58,050 bases of DNA from Gemmatimonadota bacterium (lineage in GTDB: Bacteria; Gemmatimonadota; Gemmatimonadetes; Gemmatimonadales; GWC2-71-9): NCBI GenBank assembly GCA_029863245.1, contig JAOTVV010000019.1, positions 1-58,050 of the forward strand, in the 5' to 3' direction. This document shows positions 44,905-53,999 of this stretch, piece after piece. The notes beneath the pieces were generated by a model, which did not search any database, was not told the DNA's origin, and was given only the letters and a program-made list of their open reading frames with translations. The stretch's first letter is position 1, and the number at the start of each line of letters is the position of its first letter. Both the position numbers and the translations under genes were made by a program.

Positions 44905-46829
44905 CCGATCCCTCCACTGCGCACGCTCCCGCGCCGGATCCGATCTCGGGGCTGCGCCACGATCTCCGCACCCCGGTGAACCACATTCTCGGCTATGCCG
45001 AAATGCTGCTGGAGGATGCCGAGGAGCCGACGCATGCGGAACGGCGGCGCGCGCTCCGGGAGACGGTACGCGCGGCACGTGACGTCCTCGGCCTCATCAA
45101 GACGGCGCTGCCGGCGTCACGGGACGACATCGCACCGGAGGAGATCGGTAGCCTGTACGATTCTCTGCGGGAACCTCAGGGGAAGATCCTGAGCACCATG
45201 CGGGATCTGCTGACGAGCGACGGGGGCGACGCCGCGTTCCGAGAAGATATTCAGCGGATCATCAAGGCGGCCGAGCGGCTCGCAAAGCCCGACGCGGCCG
45301 TCACCAGCACGGCCGCCGCCGCGGAGGTGGCCAAAGCCACCGAGGCTGGCTCCACCGATCGGGGCGCTGCGCACGTCCTCGTCGTGGATGACGACGAGGA
45401 CAACCGCGAGGTGCTGCGACGACGGCTCGAGCGCAACGGGTACCAGGTGGGGTGTGCAGAGGACGGCAGTCGGGCGCTCGAGATGCTGACGGAGCAGGCG
45501 TACGATCTCGTGTTGCTCGACGTCATGATGCCGCAGCTCGATGGGTACCAGGTGCTGGAACGAATGAAGGGAACGCCGGCAACGCGGGACATCCCGGTGA
45601 TCATGATCTCCGCGCTCGACGACGTGTCCAGCGTCGTACGCTGCATCGAGCGGGGTGCGGAAGACTACCTCCCGAAGCCGTTCGACCCAATCCTGCTCCG
45701 GGCCCGGATCAGCGCGAGCCTCGAGAAGAAGCGGCTGCGCGATCAGGAGGTCCAACATCTCGAGCGTGTGGCGCAGATCATCGAGGCCGCCAAGCGGATG
45801 GAGGCGGGGAGCTACCGTCCGGGCACCCTGGCCGACTTGGGCGCCCGGGATGACGAGTTGGGTCAGCTGGCCCGCGTGTTCGACGGGATGGCCCAACAGG
45901 TCCGTGCACGAGAGGATCAGCTGCGCGACCGCATTCGGGACCTCCGGTCGGAGATCGAAGCCGCGCGCACAACCCCGGCCGATGCAGAGACGGCGGTGAA
46001 CGGAGGGAACCTCTCTACAGGAGAGGCCTTTGCCGAACGCTACGAGGTCGTGTCCTTGATTGGTCGAGGGGGAATGGGCTCGGTTTATCGTGCCCGTGAT
46101 CGCGAGCTGCTGGAAGACGTGGCGGTGAAGACGCTGTTGCCCCAGCTCGTAGCCGACGAGACGGTCATCGAGCGGTTCAAGCAGGAGATCAGGCTGGCGC
46201 GGCGGATCTCGCACCGCAACGTCGTGCGCACGCACGACTTCGGTCAGTGGGGCGGTGTCTACTACCTCACCATGGAGTACGTGGAGGGGATCACGGTGCG
46301 GGCGCTCATCGATTCCCGTGGGCAGTTGGGCGTCCCATCGACGCTCGCCATCGGAATGCAGCTCGCCGAGGCACTGAGTGTGGCGCACGAGCAGGGTGTG
46401 ATCCACCGCGACATCAAGCCACAGAACCTGCTGCTGGACCCCGAGGGGGTGCTCAAGGTGATGGACTTCGGTGTGGCGCGGCTCGCCAAGCGGCAGTCGG
46501 CCATTACTGAAGTCGGACTGGTGGTTGGCACGCCAGCCTATATGTCGCCGGAGCAGTTGTTGGCCGAGACCGTCGACGCGCGGTCCGATCTCTATGCGAC
46601 GGGCGTGGTGCTCTACGAGTGTCTCACGGGCAGGATCCCCTTCGAGGCGAGTTCACCCGTGACCCTGATCGCGAAGCTGCTGCACGAGGAGCCGACGCCG
46701 CCCGCCGAGGTCAATCGAGACATCCCGCCGGCCCTGTCGTCACTACTTGTGCGTTTGCTGGCCAAGAAGCCCGAAGACCGCGTCCAGAGCGCGGCGGATC
46801 TGATGCAGCGCCTACGCGAGATCGCGTAG
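44901..46829 (+). CDS. DHp-like/REC/Ser-Thr kinase fusion, output of the signalling operon
   Basis: The 642-residue protein joins an N-terminal HisKA-like H-box (H20 in GLRHDLRTPVNHILGYAEML) without an ATPase domain, a full receiver (about 150-270, D207 in VLLDVMMPQLDG, KPFDP Lys), a HAMP-like or coiled linker (about 275-345, DDELGQLARVFDGM), and a Hanks-type Ser/Thr kinase (about 378-640): IGRGGMGSVY, VAVKTL, HRDIKPQN with D504, DFGVARL and YMSPEQL. It overlaps the stand-alone receiver by GTGA. The arrangement suggests phosphorelay control of Ser/Thr kinase activity, with H20 either a phospho-acceptor or a docking site for receivers. Substrates are unknown. The domain reading is confident; the mechanism is inference. 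Confidence 0.92.
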   Translation: MTDPSTAHAPAPDPISGLRHDLRTPVNHILGYAEMLLEDAEEPTHAERRRALRETVRAARDVLGLIKTALPASRDDIAPEEIGSLYDSLREPQGKILSTMRDLLTSDGGDAAFREDIQRIIKAAERLAKPDAAVTSTAAAAEVAKATEAGSTDRGAAHVLVVDDDEDNREVLRRRLERNGYQVGCAEDGSRALEMLTEQAYDLVLLDVMMPQLDGYQVLERMKGTPATRDIPVIMISALDDVSSVVRCIERGAEDYLPKPFDPILLRARISASLEKKRLRDQEVQHLERVAQIIEAAKRMEAGSYRPGTLADLGARDDELGQLARVFDGMAQQVRAREDQLRDRIRDLRSEIEAARTTPADAETAVNGGNLSTGEAFAERYEVVSLIGRGGMGSVYRARDRELLEDVAVKTLLPQLVADETVIERFKQEIRLARRISHRNVVRTHDFGQWGGVYYLTMEYVEGITVRALIDSRGQLGVPSTLAIGMQLAEALSVAHEQGVIHRDIKPQNLLLDPEGVLKVMDFGVARLAKRQSAITEVGLVVGTPAYMSPEQLLAETVDARSDLYATGVVLYECLTGRIPFEASSPVTLIAKLLHEEPTPPAEVNRDIPPALSSLLVRLLAKKPEDRVQSAADLMQRLREIA

Positions 46830-46835
46830 TCTCGC

Positions 46836-49178
46836 TCAGCTGTGAAGCGCCGGCGCGATCGGTGCCGCCAGGCAGTGCTCCGGGATGCCGAACGCCGCCA
46901 CTAGCGCCACCGCGTCGGTACGCACGTCTCGGCACAACTGATTGATCAGCGCACGGATTGCCCGTGACTTGTCGGGCGCCAGGTAGCCGCTCTCCAGATA
47001 CCATCCGCGATCGGACTCAATCCGCCAGAGGGCATAGAGCGTCGCGATCGAACGCAGCGCGTCGCCAAACGTTTCATGCCCGGCTCGGGCGGCGCCCCCG
47101 AGAAACCGCTCGACTACGATGCGCTCGATGTGTGCGCGGGCCACGGCCACGAGGTGGTCCTGACACACGTTGAACGCCCCGAACGAATCGTATCCCTCGT
47201 CGAGCAGTCGCTTGAGCCGTCGGGCCACCGATCCGAGGAGCCGCTCCTCCCGATAGCGAAATGCGCCGTTCAGGAACTCGGGGTCGCGCAAATGGTCGGG
47301 ATCGGACTGTCGCGTGACGAGCGGGTTCAGGTCCGCGATCGTGCGCACCGTGCGCCGGGCCAGGTGCCGCAGGATTCCAAAGAAGCGCATCTCGCCAAAC
47401 TGGTGACGGTACTCGGTGAGCAGATCCTTGGCCACGAGCTGCAGCAACACCGTGTTGTCACCCTCGAACGTGGCGAACACGTCGGTGTCGGCCTTGAGAT
47501 CGGCAAACCGGTTCTCCGCCAGGTAACCCTGGCCCCCGCAGGCTTCGCGACACACCTGGAGCGTCTCGATCGTCTGCCAGGTACTCAACGCCTTGATACC
47601 GGCGGCGAGGGCCTCGACTTCGCGCACGTCGTCATCGGAACGTGCGAGAAACCGCTCCACGAGGTATCGGGTCGCGAAATGGAAGGCATACGCGGCCGCA
47701 AGCCGCGGCATGAGCCGTCGCTGATGGGTCAGGTAGTCGAGGATCACCATCTCAGCCTGACCGGCAGGGCCAAACTGCCGGCGCCCGTCGCCGTACCGGA
47801 TCGCGATCGTGAGGCCCGACTTGGCTGCGGTCACGGCGGCGGCGGCCACACTGATTCTCCCACCCACGAGCGTGCTCAGCATCGTGAAGAATCGTCGGGA
47901 CGGGCTGGCAATCGGGCTCGTGTACTCACCCTCGGGGCTCACCGTGGCGAACCGGTCCAGCAGGCTCTCCCGTGGCACGCGGACGTGATCGAACCAGAGC
48001 CGCCCGTTGTCCACGCCGTTCAAGCCGAGCTTGTGTCCACAGTCTGCGATCCGGACTCCAGGAGCCGGGCCCCCGTCCGGCCCGCGTATTGGCACAAGAA
48101 ACGCGTGGACCCCGTGGTGGTCTCCGTCGATGTCGAGCTGCGCGAACACGGTGGCGAGCTGCCCGTGCAGTGCCGCGTTGCCGATGTAGTCCTTTCGCGC
48201 GTCTTCATGCGGTGTGTGGATCTCGAATTCCCGTGCATGCCGATCGTACCGGGCAACGGTCTGGAGATCCCGCACATTCGAGCCGTGCCCGGTCTCAGTC
48301 ATTGCGAAGCACCCGGGGAGCTCGAGAATGCCGATGGAGCGGAGGAACCGTTCATGGTGGGGGGTGGTACCGAGGCGCAAGACGCTGCCGCCAAACAGCC
48401 CGAACTGCACTCCGAACTTCACTACCAGACTCAGATCGAAACAGGCGAGTGTCTCGAACGCCGCGATGAAGGCGCCCAGATCGTCTTTGCCGCCGTATTG
48501 TTTGGGAAAGGCCAACGCGCCGAGCCCGGCATCGGCTAGCCGGTGACACCAGTCGAGCACGCGCTCGCGGTATGCGGATCGGTCGAGGCCCGGCTCGTAG
48601 CGAAAACCGGGGTCGCGCAGGACCGTCCTGACGCGATCGCGCACCTCGCTGTGGTCGCCGTCGAGCAGGGTCCGCAGCTTCTCGACGTCGAACCGCGGCT
48701 CAACCGTTCTGACCGGCGCGGCCGGCGCTTCGACGGCGAAGATCTCCTGCGACGCCTCGGTGGCCACCACGCCCAACGCGGCCTCCATCTGCCGAAGCGC
48801 CCGGCGGGCCTCAGGACGGTCCCACTCGCCCAGTTCACGTGCGGAGTGTTTGGCGAGGTCCAGTCCGAGGTCCGATAGTGACCGCTGCTGTGGTGGGAGC
48901 GCATCGGCCAGCCGGCGCATGGTGCGGAGGAGGTGCTGGAGCTGTCCGGCGTTAGGGGGTGCCGATGGGTCGAGCCACTGACGGACCGACGCGCGTGTCC
49001 CGTCGTCGAGCCACGCCTGTCCCGTCAGGGCCGACGAAATCGCCTCGAGCTCGTCGTCGCTGAGCGTCCCGTCTGCCCACGCCACGTACACCAGCGGGAG
49101 GATTGGGAGAAGGTGGGGATCACCGAGATCGGGCTTGTCGGCGATATCCGGCGTCTCGTGTGGTCCGGGTCGAGCCAT
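46836..49178 (-). CDS. Acyl-CoA oxidase/dehydrogenase-like flavoprotein with TerB-like N-terminus
   Basis: The 780-residue product is long like peroxisomal acyl-CoA oxidases (about 650-700) plus an extra N-terminal domain. Residues about 20-120 (LLPILPLVYVAWADGTLSDDELEAI) resemble the helical TerB (tellurite-resistance) domain. The rest has acyl-CoA dehydrogenase features: ALAFPKQYGG, CFAMTETGHGSNV, a middle beta domain, YGDGRRQFG, and CREACGGQGYLAENR with the flavin/catalytic region, then an acyl-CoA oxidase C-terminal domain. It should oxidise an acyl-CoA to the enoyl-CoA; whether oxygen is the acceptor is not certain. It is convergent with the signalling operon, 6 bp apart, and divergent from the kinase at 49298. 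Confidence 0.88.
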   Translation of the reverse strand: MARPGPHETPDIADKPDLGDPHLLPILPLVYVAWADGTLSDDELEAISSALTGQAWLDDGTRASVRQWLDPSAPPNAGQLQHLLRTMRRLADALPPQQRSLSDLGLDLAKHSARELGEWDRPEARRALRQMEAALGVVATEASQEIFAVEAPAAPVRTVEPRFDVEKLRTLLDGDHSEVRDRVRTVLRDPGFRYEPGLDRSAYRERVLDWCHRLADAGLGALAFPKQYGGKDDLGAFIAAFETLACFDLSLVVKFGVQFGLFGGSVLRLGTTPHHERFLRSIGILELPGCFAMTETGHGSNVRDLQTVARYDRHAREFEIHTPHEDARKDYIGNAALHGQLATVFAQLDIDGDHHGVHAFLVPIRGPDGGPAPGVRIADCGHKLGLNGVDNGRLWFDHVRVPRESLLDRFATVSPEGEYTSPIASPSRRFFTMLSTLVGGRISVAAAAVTAAKSGLTIAIRYGDGRRQFGPAGQAEMVILDYLTHQRRLMPRLAAAYAFHFATRYLVERFLARSDDDVREVEALAAGIKALSTWQTIETLQVCREACGGQGYLAENRFADLKADTDVFATFEGDNTVLLQLVAKDLLTEYRHQFGEMRFFGILRHLARRTVRTIADLNPLVTRQSDPDHLRDPEFLNGAFRYREERLLGSVARRLKRLLDEGYDSFGAFNVCQDHLVAVARAHIERIVVERFLGGAARAGHETFGDALRSIATLYALWRIESDRGWYLESGYLAPDKSRAIRALINQLCRDVRTDAVALVAAFGIPEHCLAAPIAPALHS

Positions 49179-49297
49179 GGCGTGCCTTTTCCTCTGCGCG
49201 AGCGTCGCACACGCGGAGATCCCGGTCTCCGCCGTGTAGCCTGAAGGTATCCTCTTGCGTATTGTAGTAAGCCACCCTACGGGGGAAAACGTTCCAC

Positions 49298-51529
49298 ATG
49301 CTTCACCTGCTCGCCGACCTCAAGAAAGGGCTGACGCGCACCTATACGGTGGAGCGCGAGCTTGGCCGTGGTGGCATGGCGAGCGTGTTCCTCGCGACCG
49401 ACCTCCGACACAGCCGTCAGGTAGCGATCAAGGTGATCCGGCCGGAGATCGCCCTGTCTGTCGGCGTCGGGCGGTTTCTCCGGGAGATTGGGATCGCCGC
49501 GCGGCTCAACCACCCGCACATCATCCCGGTGTACGACTCGGGCGAGGCCGCCGGGCTGATGTACTACGTCATGCCGTACGTCCCGGGGGAGTCGCTGCAC
49601 ACGCGACTCGTTCGGGCCGGCCGCCTCGAAATCGACGAGGCCGTGCAAATTGCCCATGAAGTGGCTGGAGCGCTGGCGCACGCCCACTCGCAGCATGTTG
49701 TGCATCGCGACATCAAGCCGCCGAACATCCTGCTCGCGGACGGGCACGCGATCGTAGTGGATTTCGGGATCGCCAGGGCGATCGGGGAGGTGAGTCGGGA
49801 ATCCATCACCGCCCCCGGTATCGCCGTCGGTACCCCGACGTACATGAGCCCCGAACAGGCGAGCGGCGAGCGGCACCTCGACGGGCGCAGTGACATCTAC
49901 TCGCTCGGCTGCGTGCTCTACGAGATGCTCGTGGGTGAGCCTCCATACAACGGTGCCACGCCGCACGCCATCATCACACAGTGTTTCTCCAAGCCGATTC
50001 CGTCGGCGCGCCAGGCAAGGAGCGAGATCGCAGACTACCTCGATCGAGCGCTCACCCGAGCCCTGGGCAGGTTGCCGGAGGATCGGTTTCAGACTGCGGT
50101 CGAGTTCGCCGAGGCACTCGTCACCCCGCAGCCGATCCATGTGGTCACCCCGCAACTGAAGTCGATCGCGGTGCTGCCGTTCCTCAACATCGGGTCCGAC
50201 GTGGAAGACGCCTTCTTCAGTGACGGCATCACGGAGGAGATCATCACCGCGCTGTCGCGGCTCCGGGGAATCCGTGTGGCCGCGCGCACCTCCTCGTTCG
50301 GCTATCGCGGGACCGAGCTGCCGATCACACAGGTCGGCAGAGAGCTCGACGTGGCGACGGTACTGGAGGGAAGTGTGCTCCGGATCGGTGACCGCCTCCG
50401 GGTCACGGCGCAGCTCACCGGCGTGGAACACGGACGCCTTCTGTGGTCGGAGCAGTTTGACCGCGAGATGCGAGACGTGTTCGCGATCCAAGACGAGATC
50501 GCTGAGGCGATCGTGACGACACTCCGCGGTCGGTTCGCGACGCCGCACGAGCAGTTTGTCCGACGCTACACGGAGAACGTCGAGGCATACGAGCTGTATC
50601 TCAAGGGGCGGTACGCGGGCAAGACACGACGCCGGTCCGGGCTGCTGAAGGGCATCCGCTACTTCGAGCGCGCGATCGCCGCCGATCCCGACTATGCGAT
50701 CGCGCACGCCGGCGTGGCAGACTCGTACAGTCTCCTCGCGTGGTACCGCTACGTTGCACCGCGTGAGGCATTTCCAAAGGCGACCGTAGCAGCGATGCGG
50801 GCTCTGGAGCTGGATGATCTGCTTCCGGAGGCGCACACCTCGCGTGGAACGGTGCGGTTCTACTACGATCGGGATTGGAACGCCGCCGACCGTTCGCTGC
50901 ACCGGGCGCTCGAGTTGGACCCATCGCACGCCCCGGCGCTCCACACTTCGGGGGAGTTGCTGGCCTCGCGGGGCCGGCTCGACGCAGCGCTGGTGCAGGC
51001 CAACCGGGCACAAAAGGCGGAGCCGCTCGCCCTCAATGTCAACGCGGGTGTCGGCTGGATTCACTACTTCGCCCGGGAATGGGACGCCGCAATCGATCAG
51101 TTCCAGCGCACCATCGAGCTGGATCCCGATTACGTCTTCGTGCACTGGTTCCTGGGCCAGGCCTATTTGGCGTCGGGCGATGTCGAGGCGGCGATCGCGA
51201 CGCTGCGCCGCGGCGTCGCGTCGAGTGACGGGCATCCCGCGATGAAGGCCTACCTGGGTCACGCGTATGCGCGTGCCGGAGCCGAGGACGAGGCGCGGGC
51301 GTTGTTGCAGGATCTGACTCGCCGGGCCGCAGACGTCTACGTGGCGGCCGACTACTTCGCGGTGATCCACCTCGGGTTGAGGCAGCACCAAGCGGCCCTC
51401 ATGTGGCTCGAGCACGCGTGTCGTGAGCGGTCACTGCATCTCGTGTTTCTCGGTGTAGATCCGTTGTTCGATCCGATCCGGGCCGAGCCACGATTCCGCG
51501 GGATACTCCAGAGCGTCGGTCTTCAGTGA
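49298..51529 (+). CDS. Ser/Thr protein kinase with TolB-like domain and TPR repeats (paralogue 2)
   Basis: The 743-residue protein repeats the architecture of the gene at 7833: kinase domain (LGRGGMASVF, VAIKVI, HRDIKPPN, VVDFGIAR, YMSPEQ), TolB/CadC-like domain starting KSIAVLPFLNIGSDVEDAFF and including VATVLEGSVLRIGDRLRVTAQL, and TPR repeats from about residue 420. No transmembrane helix is evident. ATG 49298 follows a G-rich GGGGGAAAAC about 10 nt upstream. The next gene, an alcohol dehydrogenase, starts 7 bp after the stop, so the two are probably co-transcribed, which is an unusual pairing. Confidence 0.9.
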   Translation: MLHLLADLKKGLTRTYTVERELGRGGMASVFLATDLRHSRQVAIKVIRPEIALSVGVGRFLREIGIAARLNHPHIIPVYDSGEAAGLMYYVMPYVPGESLHTRLVRAGRLEIDEAVQIAHEVAGALAHAHSQHVVHRDIKPPNILLADGHAIVVDFGIARAIGEVSRESITAPGIAVGTPTYMSPEQASGERHLDGRSDIYSLGCVLYEMLVGEPPYNGATPHAIITQCFSKPIPSARQARSEIADYLDRALTRALGRLPEDRFQTAVEFAEALVTPQPIHVVTPQLKSIAVLPFLNIGSDVEDAFFSDGITEEIITALSRLRGIRVAARTSSFGYRGTELPITQVGRELDVATVLEGSVLRIGDRLRVTAQLTGVEHGRLLWSEQFDREMRDVFAIQDEIAEAIVTTLRGRFATPHEQFVRRYTENVEAYELYLKGRYAGKTRRRSGLLKGIRYFERAIAADPDYAIAHAGVADSYSLLAWYRYVAPREAFPKATVAAMRALELDDLLPEAHTSRGTVRFYYDRDWNAADRSLHRALELDPSHAPALHTSGELLASRGRLDAALVQANRAQKAEPLALNVNAGVGWIHYFAREWDAAIDQFQRTIELDPDYVFVHWFLGQAYLASGDVEAAIATLRRGVASSDGHPAMKAYLGHAYARAGAEDEARALLQDLTRRAADVYVAADYFAVIHLGLRQHQAALMWLEHACRERSLHLVFLGVDPLFDPIRAEPRFRGILQSVGLQ

Positions 51530-51536
51530 GGTTGAC

Positions 51537-52631
51537 ATGACCATTCGGGCGGCGGTGATGACGGCTCCACGGGCACCGATCGTCGTGCAGGAGCTCGACG
51601 ATCCCGTGCTGGAGCAGGGGAGCCTGCTACTAGAGACGATTGCCAGTGAGGTCTGCGGCACCGACGTGCACCTGCATCACGGTCGTTTGGATGGCGTGCC
51701 CTATCCGATCGTGCCCGGTCATGTGAGCGTGGGCCGCGTCATCGACACCCGGGGGATCGATGCCGACGCGCTCGGGGAACCGCTGCGCGTGGGGGACGTC
51801 GTCACGTTCTACGACGTTCACGAGGTGTGCAACGCCTGCTACCACTGCACAGTGGCGCAGCAACCCAATCGCTGTCCCAGTCGTCGCGTGTACGGCATCA
51901 CCTACTCCGCCACCGAGGGACCGTTGGGCGGATGGGCGGAGCGGATCTATCTCAAGCCCGGCGTGCGGGTCCTGCGCATTCCGAAGACCCTCGATGCGGA
52001 CGACGTGATCGGCGGCGGCTGCGGGCTGTTCACCGGATTCGCGGCGGTGGAGCGCTCGGATCTCGCGATGGGTGACGTCGTGGTCGTGCAGGGGGCGGGG
52101 CCGGTCGGGCTCGCGGCAGCCGCGTTTGCGTCGCTACGCGGCGCGGTGAGTGTGATCGTGATCGGCGCGCCCCAGACCCGTCTGGATCTGGCGTTACGTC
52201 TGGGTGCCGATCAGGTGCTGCCCTTGGAGATGCCGATCCGCGAGCGGGCCGACGCCGTGCGCGCTGCAACCGGCGGACGCGGGGCAGATGTGATCGTGGA
52301 GGCGAGCGGCAACCCCGATGCCATTCGTGAAGGACTCGACCTCCTACGTGACGGGGGCACCTACGTGGTCGGAGGACACTATACCGATACGGGCTCCGTC
52401 GAACTGAACCCCCACCTCCACATCAACCGGCGCCACGCCAATATTCTGGGGCAGTGGGGGACCGATTTTCGCCACATCGTGCGGGCGCTCGCGCTCCTTG
52501 CCAAGCACCGGGACCGGCTCCCGTTCCGGGACGTGATTGGGGCTCGGTATGGGCTCGATTACGCGGATCGTGCGCTGGCCGACGTCGCTGCCCTCCGGGT
52601 GACCAAGGCGGTCATCGACCCCACCCTCTGA
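51537..52631 (+). CDS. Zinc-dependent medium-chain alcohol dehydrogenase
   Basis: The 364-residue MDR-family oxidoreductase has the catalytic-zinc Cys in EVCGTDVH, the structural-zinc cysteines in EVCNACYHCTVAQQPNRC (C-x2-C-x2-C-x7-C), and a Rossmann glycine motif VVVQGAGPVGLAAAAFA. The GHE zinc/relay motif is GHV here, so the Glu is missing, an unusual change. NAD(P)-dependent oxidation of an alcohol, polyol or amino-alcohol is likely; the exact substrate is unclear, with the GGHYTD loop recalling threonine or sorbitol dehydrogenase-like groups. It follows the Ser/Thr kinase gene by 7 bp and is convergent with pdxH. Confidence 0.9.
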   Translation: MTIRAAVMTAPRAPIVVQELDDPVLEQGSLLLETIASEVCGTDVHLHHGRLDGVPYPIVPGHVSVGRVIDTRGIDADALGEPLRVGDVVTFYDVHEVCNACYHCTVAQQPNRCPSRRVYGITYSATEGPLGGWAERIYLKPGVRVLRIPKTLDADDVIGGGCGLFTGFAAVERSDLAMGDVVVVQGAGPVGLAAAAFASLRGAVSVIVIGAPQTRLDLALRLGADQVLPLEMPIRERADAVRAATGGRGADVIVEASGNPDAIREGLDLLRDGGTYVVGGHYTDTGSVELNPHLHINRRHANILGQWGTDFRHIVRALALLAKHRDRLPFRDVIGARYGLDYADRALADVAALRVTKAVIDPTL

Positions 52632-52671
52632 CGGCACGCCCCGGGTCCAGCGTGCTGGCGGTGCGAATCCG

Positions 52672-53325
52672 CTACGGGTAGAGCCGGGTCACCCGCCAGC
52701 GGTCGCCATCCCGATCGTACTGCAGGCGGTCGTGCATCCGATTCAGACGACCTTGCCAGAACTCGATACGCTCCGGTCGCAGTCGATAGCCGCCCCAGAA
52801 CGCAGGAAGCGGAACCTCGTCTCCCGGATAGCGGCGATCCACGTCCGCGACGCGCCGCTCCAACTCGGCGCGGCTCGAGAGCGGCGCACTCTGCTGCGAC
52901 GACCAAGCCGCGATCCGGCTCCCTCGCGGTCGCGTGCGGAAATAGGCTGCTGACTCCGCCTCCGACACCCGTTCGATGTGACCCTCCACGCGCACCTGGC
53001 GTTGGAGGATCGCCCAGTGGAGGACGAGCGCCCCGCGGGGATTCGCGCCGAGGTCGGCAGCCTTGCGACTGTCGTAATTCGTGTAGAAGACGAAGCCGTG
53101 CTCGTCGACACCCTTGAGCAGCATCATCCGCGCCGAGGGGGCGCCGTCGGGAGTCGCCGTCGCGACGGTCATGGCTTCCGGCAGGAAGATGCCGGCCCGC
53201 TTGGCATCGTCGAACCATCGGCCAAAGAGCCGAATCGGATCGTCCGATGCCGTGAGCTCGGGGATACCCTTGCTGACACCACGGCCGAGGGTAAAGAGGG
53301 CGCGTAGGGTGGATCGGAACGACAC
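52672..53325 (-). CDS. pdxH: Pyridoxamine 5'-phosphate oxidase
   Basis: The 217-residue flavoenzyme makes pyridoxal phosphate. Recognisable are MTVATATPDGAPSARMMLLKG, FYTNYDSRKAADLGANPRGALVLHW (FMN-binding region), VRVEGHIERV, PAFWGGYRLRPERIEFWQGR and the C-terminal RWRVTRLYP, close to the family ending RLAP. Length matches the family (about 210-220). It starts 8 bp downstream of the thiamine-binding protein gene and is probably co-transcribed with it. The MTH1187-type partner is not usual for pdxH. Confidence 0.95.
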   Translation of the reverse strand: MSFRSTLRALFTLGRGVSKGIPELTASDDPIRLFGRWFDDAKRAGIFLPEAMTVATATPDGAPSARMMLLKGVDEHGFVFYTNYDSRKAADLGANPRGALVLHWAILQRQVRVEGHIERVSEAESAAYFRTRPRGSRIAAWSSQQSAPLSSRAELERRVADVDRRYPGDEVPLPAFWGGYRLRPERIEFWQGRLNRMHDRLQYDRDGDRWRVTRLYP

Positions 53326-53333
53326 GGGAGTCC

Positions 53334-53612
53334 CTAGAACAGCTTGCCGGCGAGCGACGGCTGTTTGTCGGTGCGCGTCCCGATCTTCACATGGGTAGAG
53401 AGCCGAACGACACCCTCGCTATGCAGGGTCTCGTGCACGGTCTCGATGGCGTCGAGGATCGCGCGGAGATCTCCCTCGATGTTCGTCCCGTTGGCATGCA
53501 GCTCGACGTGGAGACCAGATGCCTCGAGCAACGCATGCGCCCGCTTCACCTGGCTTCGAACCGAGACCCCGGCACCGATCGGAATCACCTGGATTTCTGC
53601 AAGAGCCTTCAT
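53334..53612 (-). CDS. MTH1187/YqgV-family thiamine-binding protein
   Basis: The 92-residue product is a complete MTH1187 (DUF77) ferredoxin-fold protein: AEIQVIPIGAGVSVRSQV, then GLHVELHANGTNIEGDLRAILDAI and VRLSTHVKIGTRTDK. Members bind thiamine and often sit near cofactor transport or metabolism genes. It lies directly upstream of pdxH on the same strand, giving a small vitamin-cofactor operon. The pairing is consistent with B1/B6 cofactor homeostasis but proves no function. Confidence 0.9.
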   Translation of the reverse strand: MKALAEIQVIPIGAGVSVRSQVKRAHALLEASGLHVELHANGTNIEGDLRAILDAIETVHETLHSEGVVRLSTHVKIGTRTDKQPSLAGKLF

Positions 53613-53702
53613 TGCGGCCTCTCGTCTAATCGTCGATGGTCGCTCTGCGGCGCGCAGTGCCGGTCTGCCGCGACCGTTCGGATCTTAAGACCGAGGAACG
53701 TC

Positions 53703-53963
53703 GACCGCTACGGGGTAGCTGGCTCTTGGGCGATCGCCGCCGGTGCGAGCGACATCACGGATGCAGCGGCTGAGGGCGCCGTAGAATCCGCCAAAGCGAA
53801 AATCGGCGGGCTTTTCGGGAAGAAGAAGGAACCCGAGAAACCCAAGCCGAAACAGGCGACGATCATGCGGGTGAATGGTGAGGTGACGGAGTGTGACACC
53901 TCGCCCTTGGCTGACGACCTGTTCATACCGCCGTCCGGATACTCGCGGGGCGAGGGGTTCTAA
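53703..53963 (+). pseudogene. C-terminal remnant of a secreted or surface protein gene
   Basis: The frame encodes Ala-rich GASDITDAAAEGAVESAK, a Lys/Pro-rich linker (FGKKKEPEKPKPK) and a short end domain finishing in LFIPPSGYSRGEGF. This pattern resembles C-termini of periplasmic proteins in related bacteria, but no signal peptide and no start codon with a ribosome binding site precede it. Further upstream the frame only mirrors the antisense thiamine-binding gene. A truncated gene is more likely than an intact one; the family is not recognised. Confidence 0.45.
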
Positions 53964-53999
53964 GGGGCACCTCCCTCGCCGACTCGCACCTGCGGCTCA

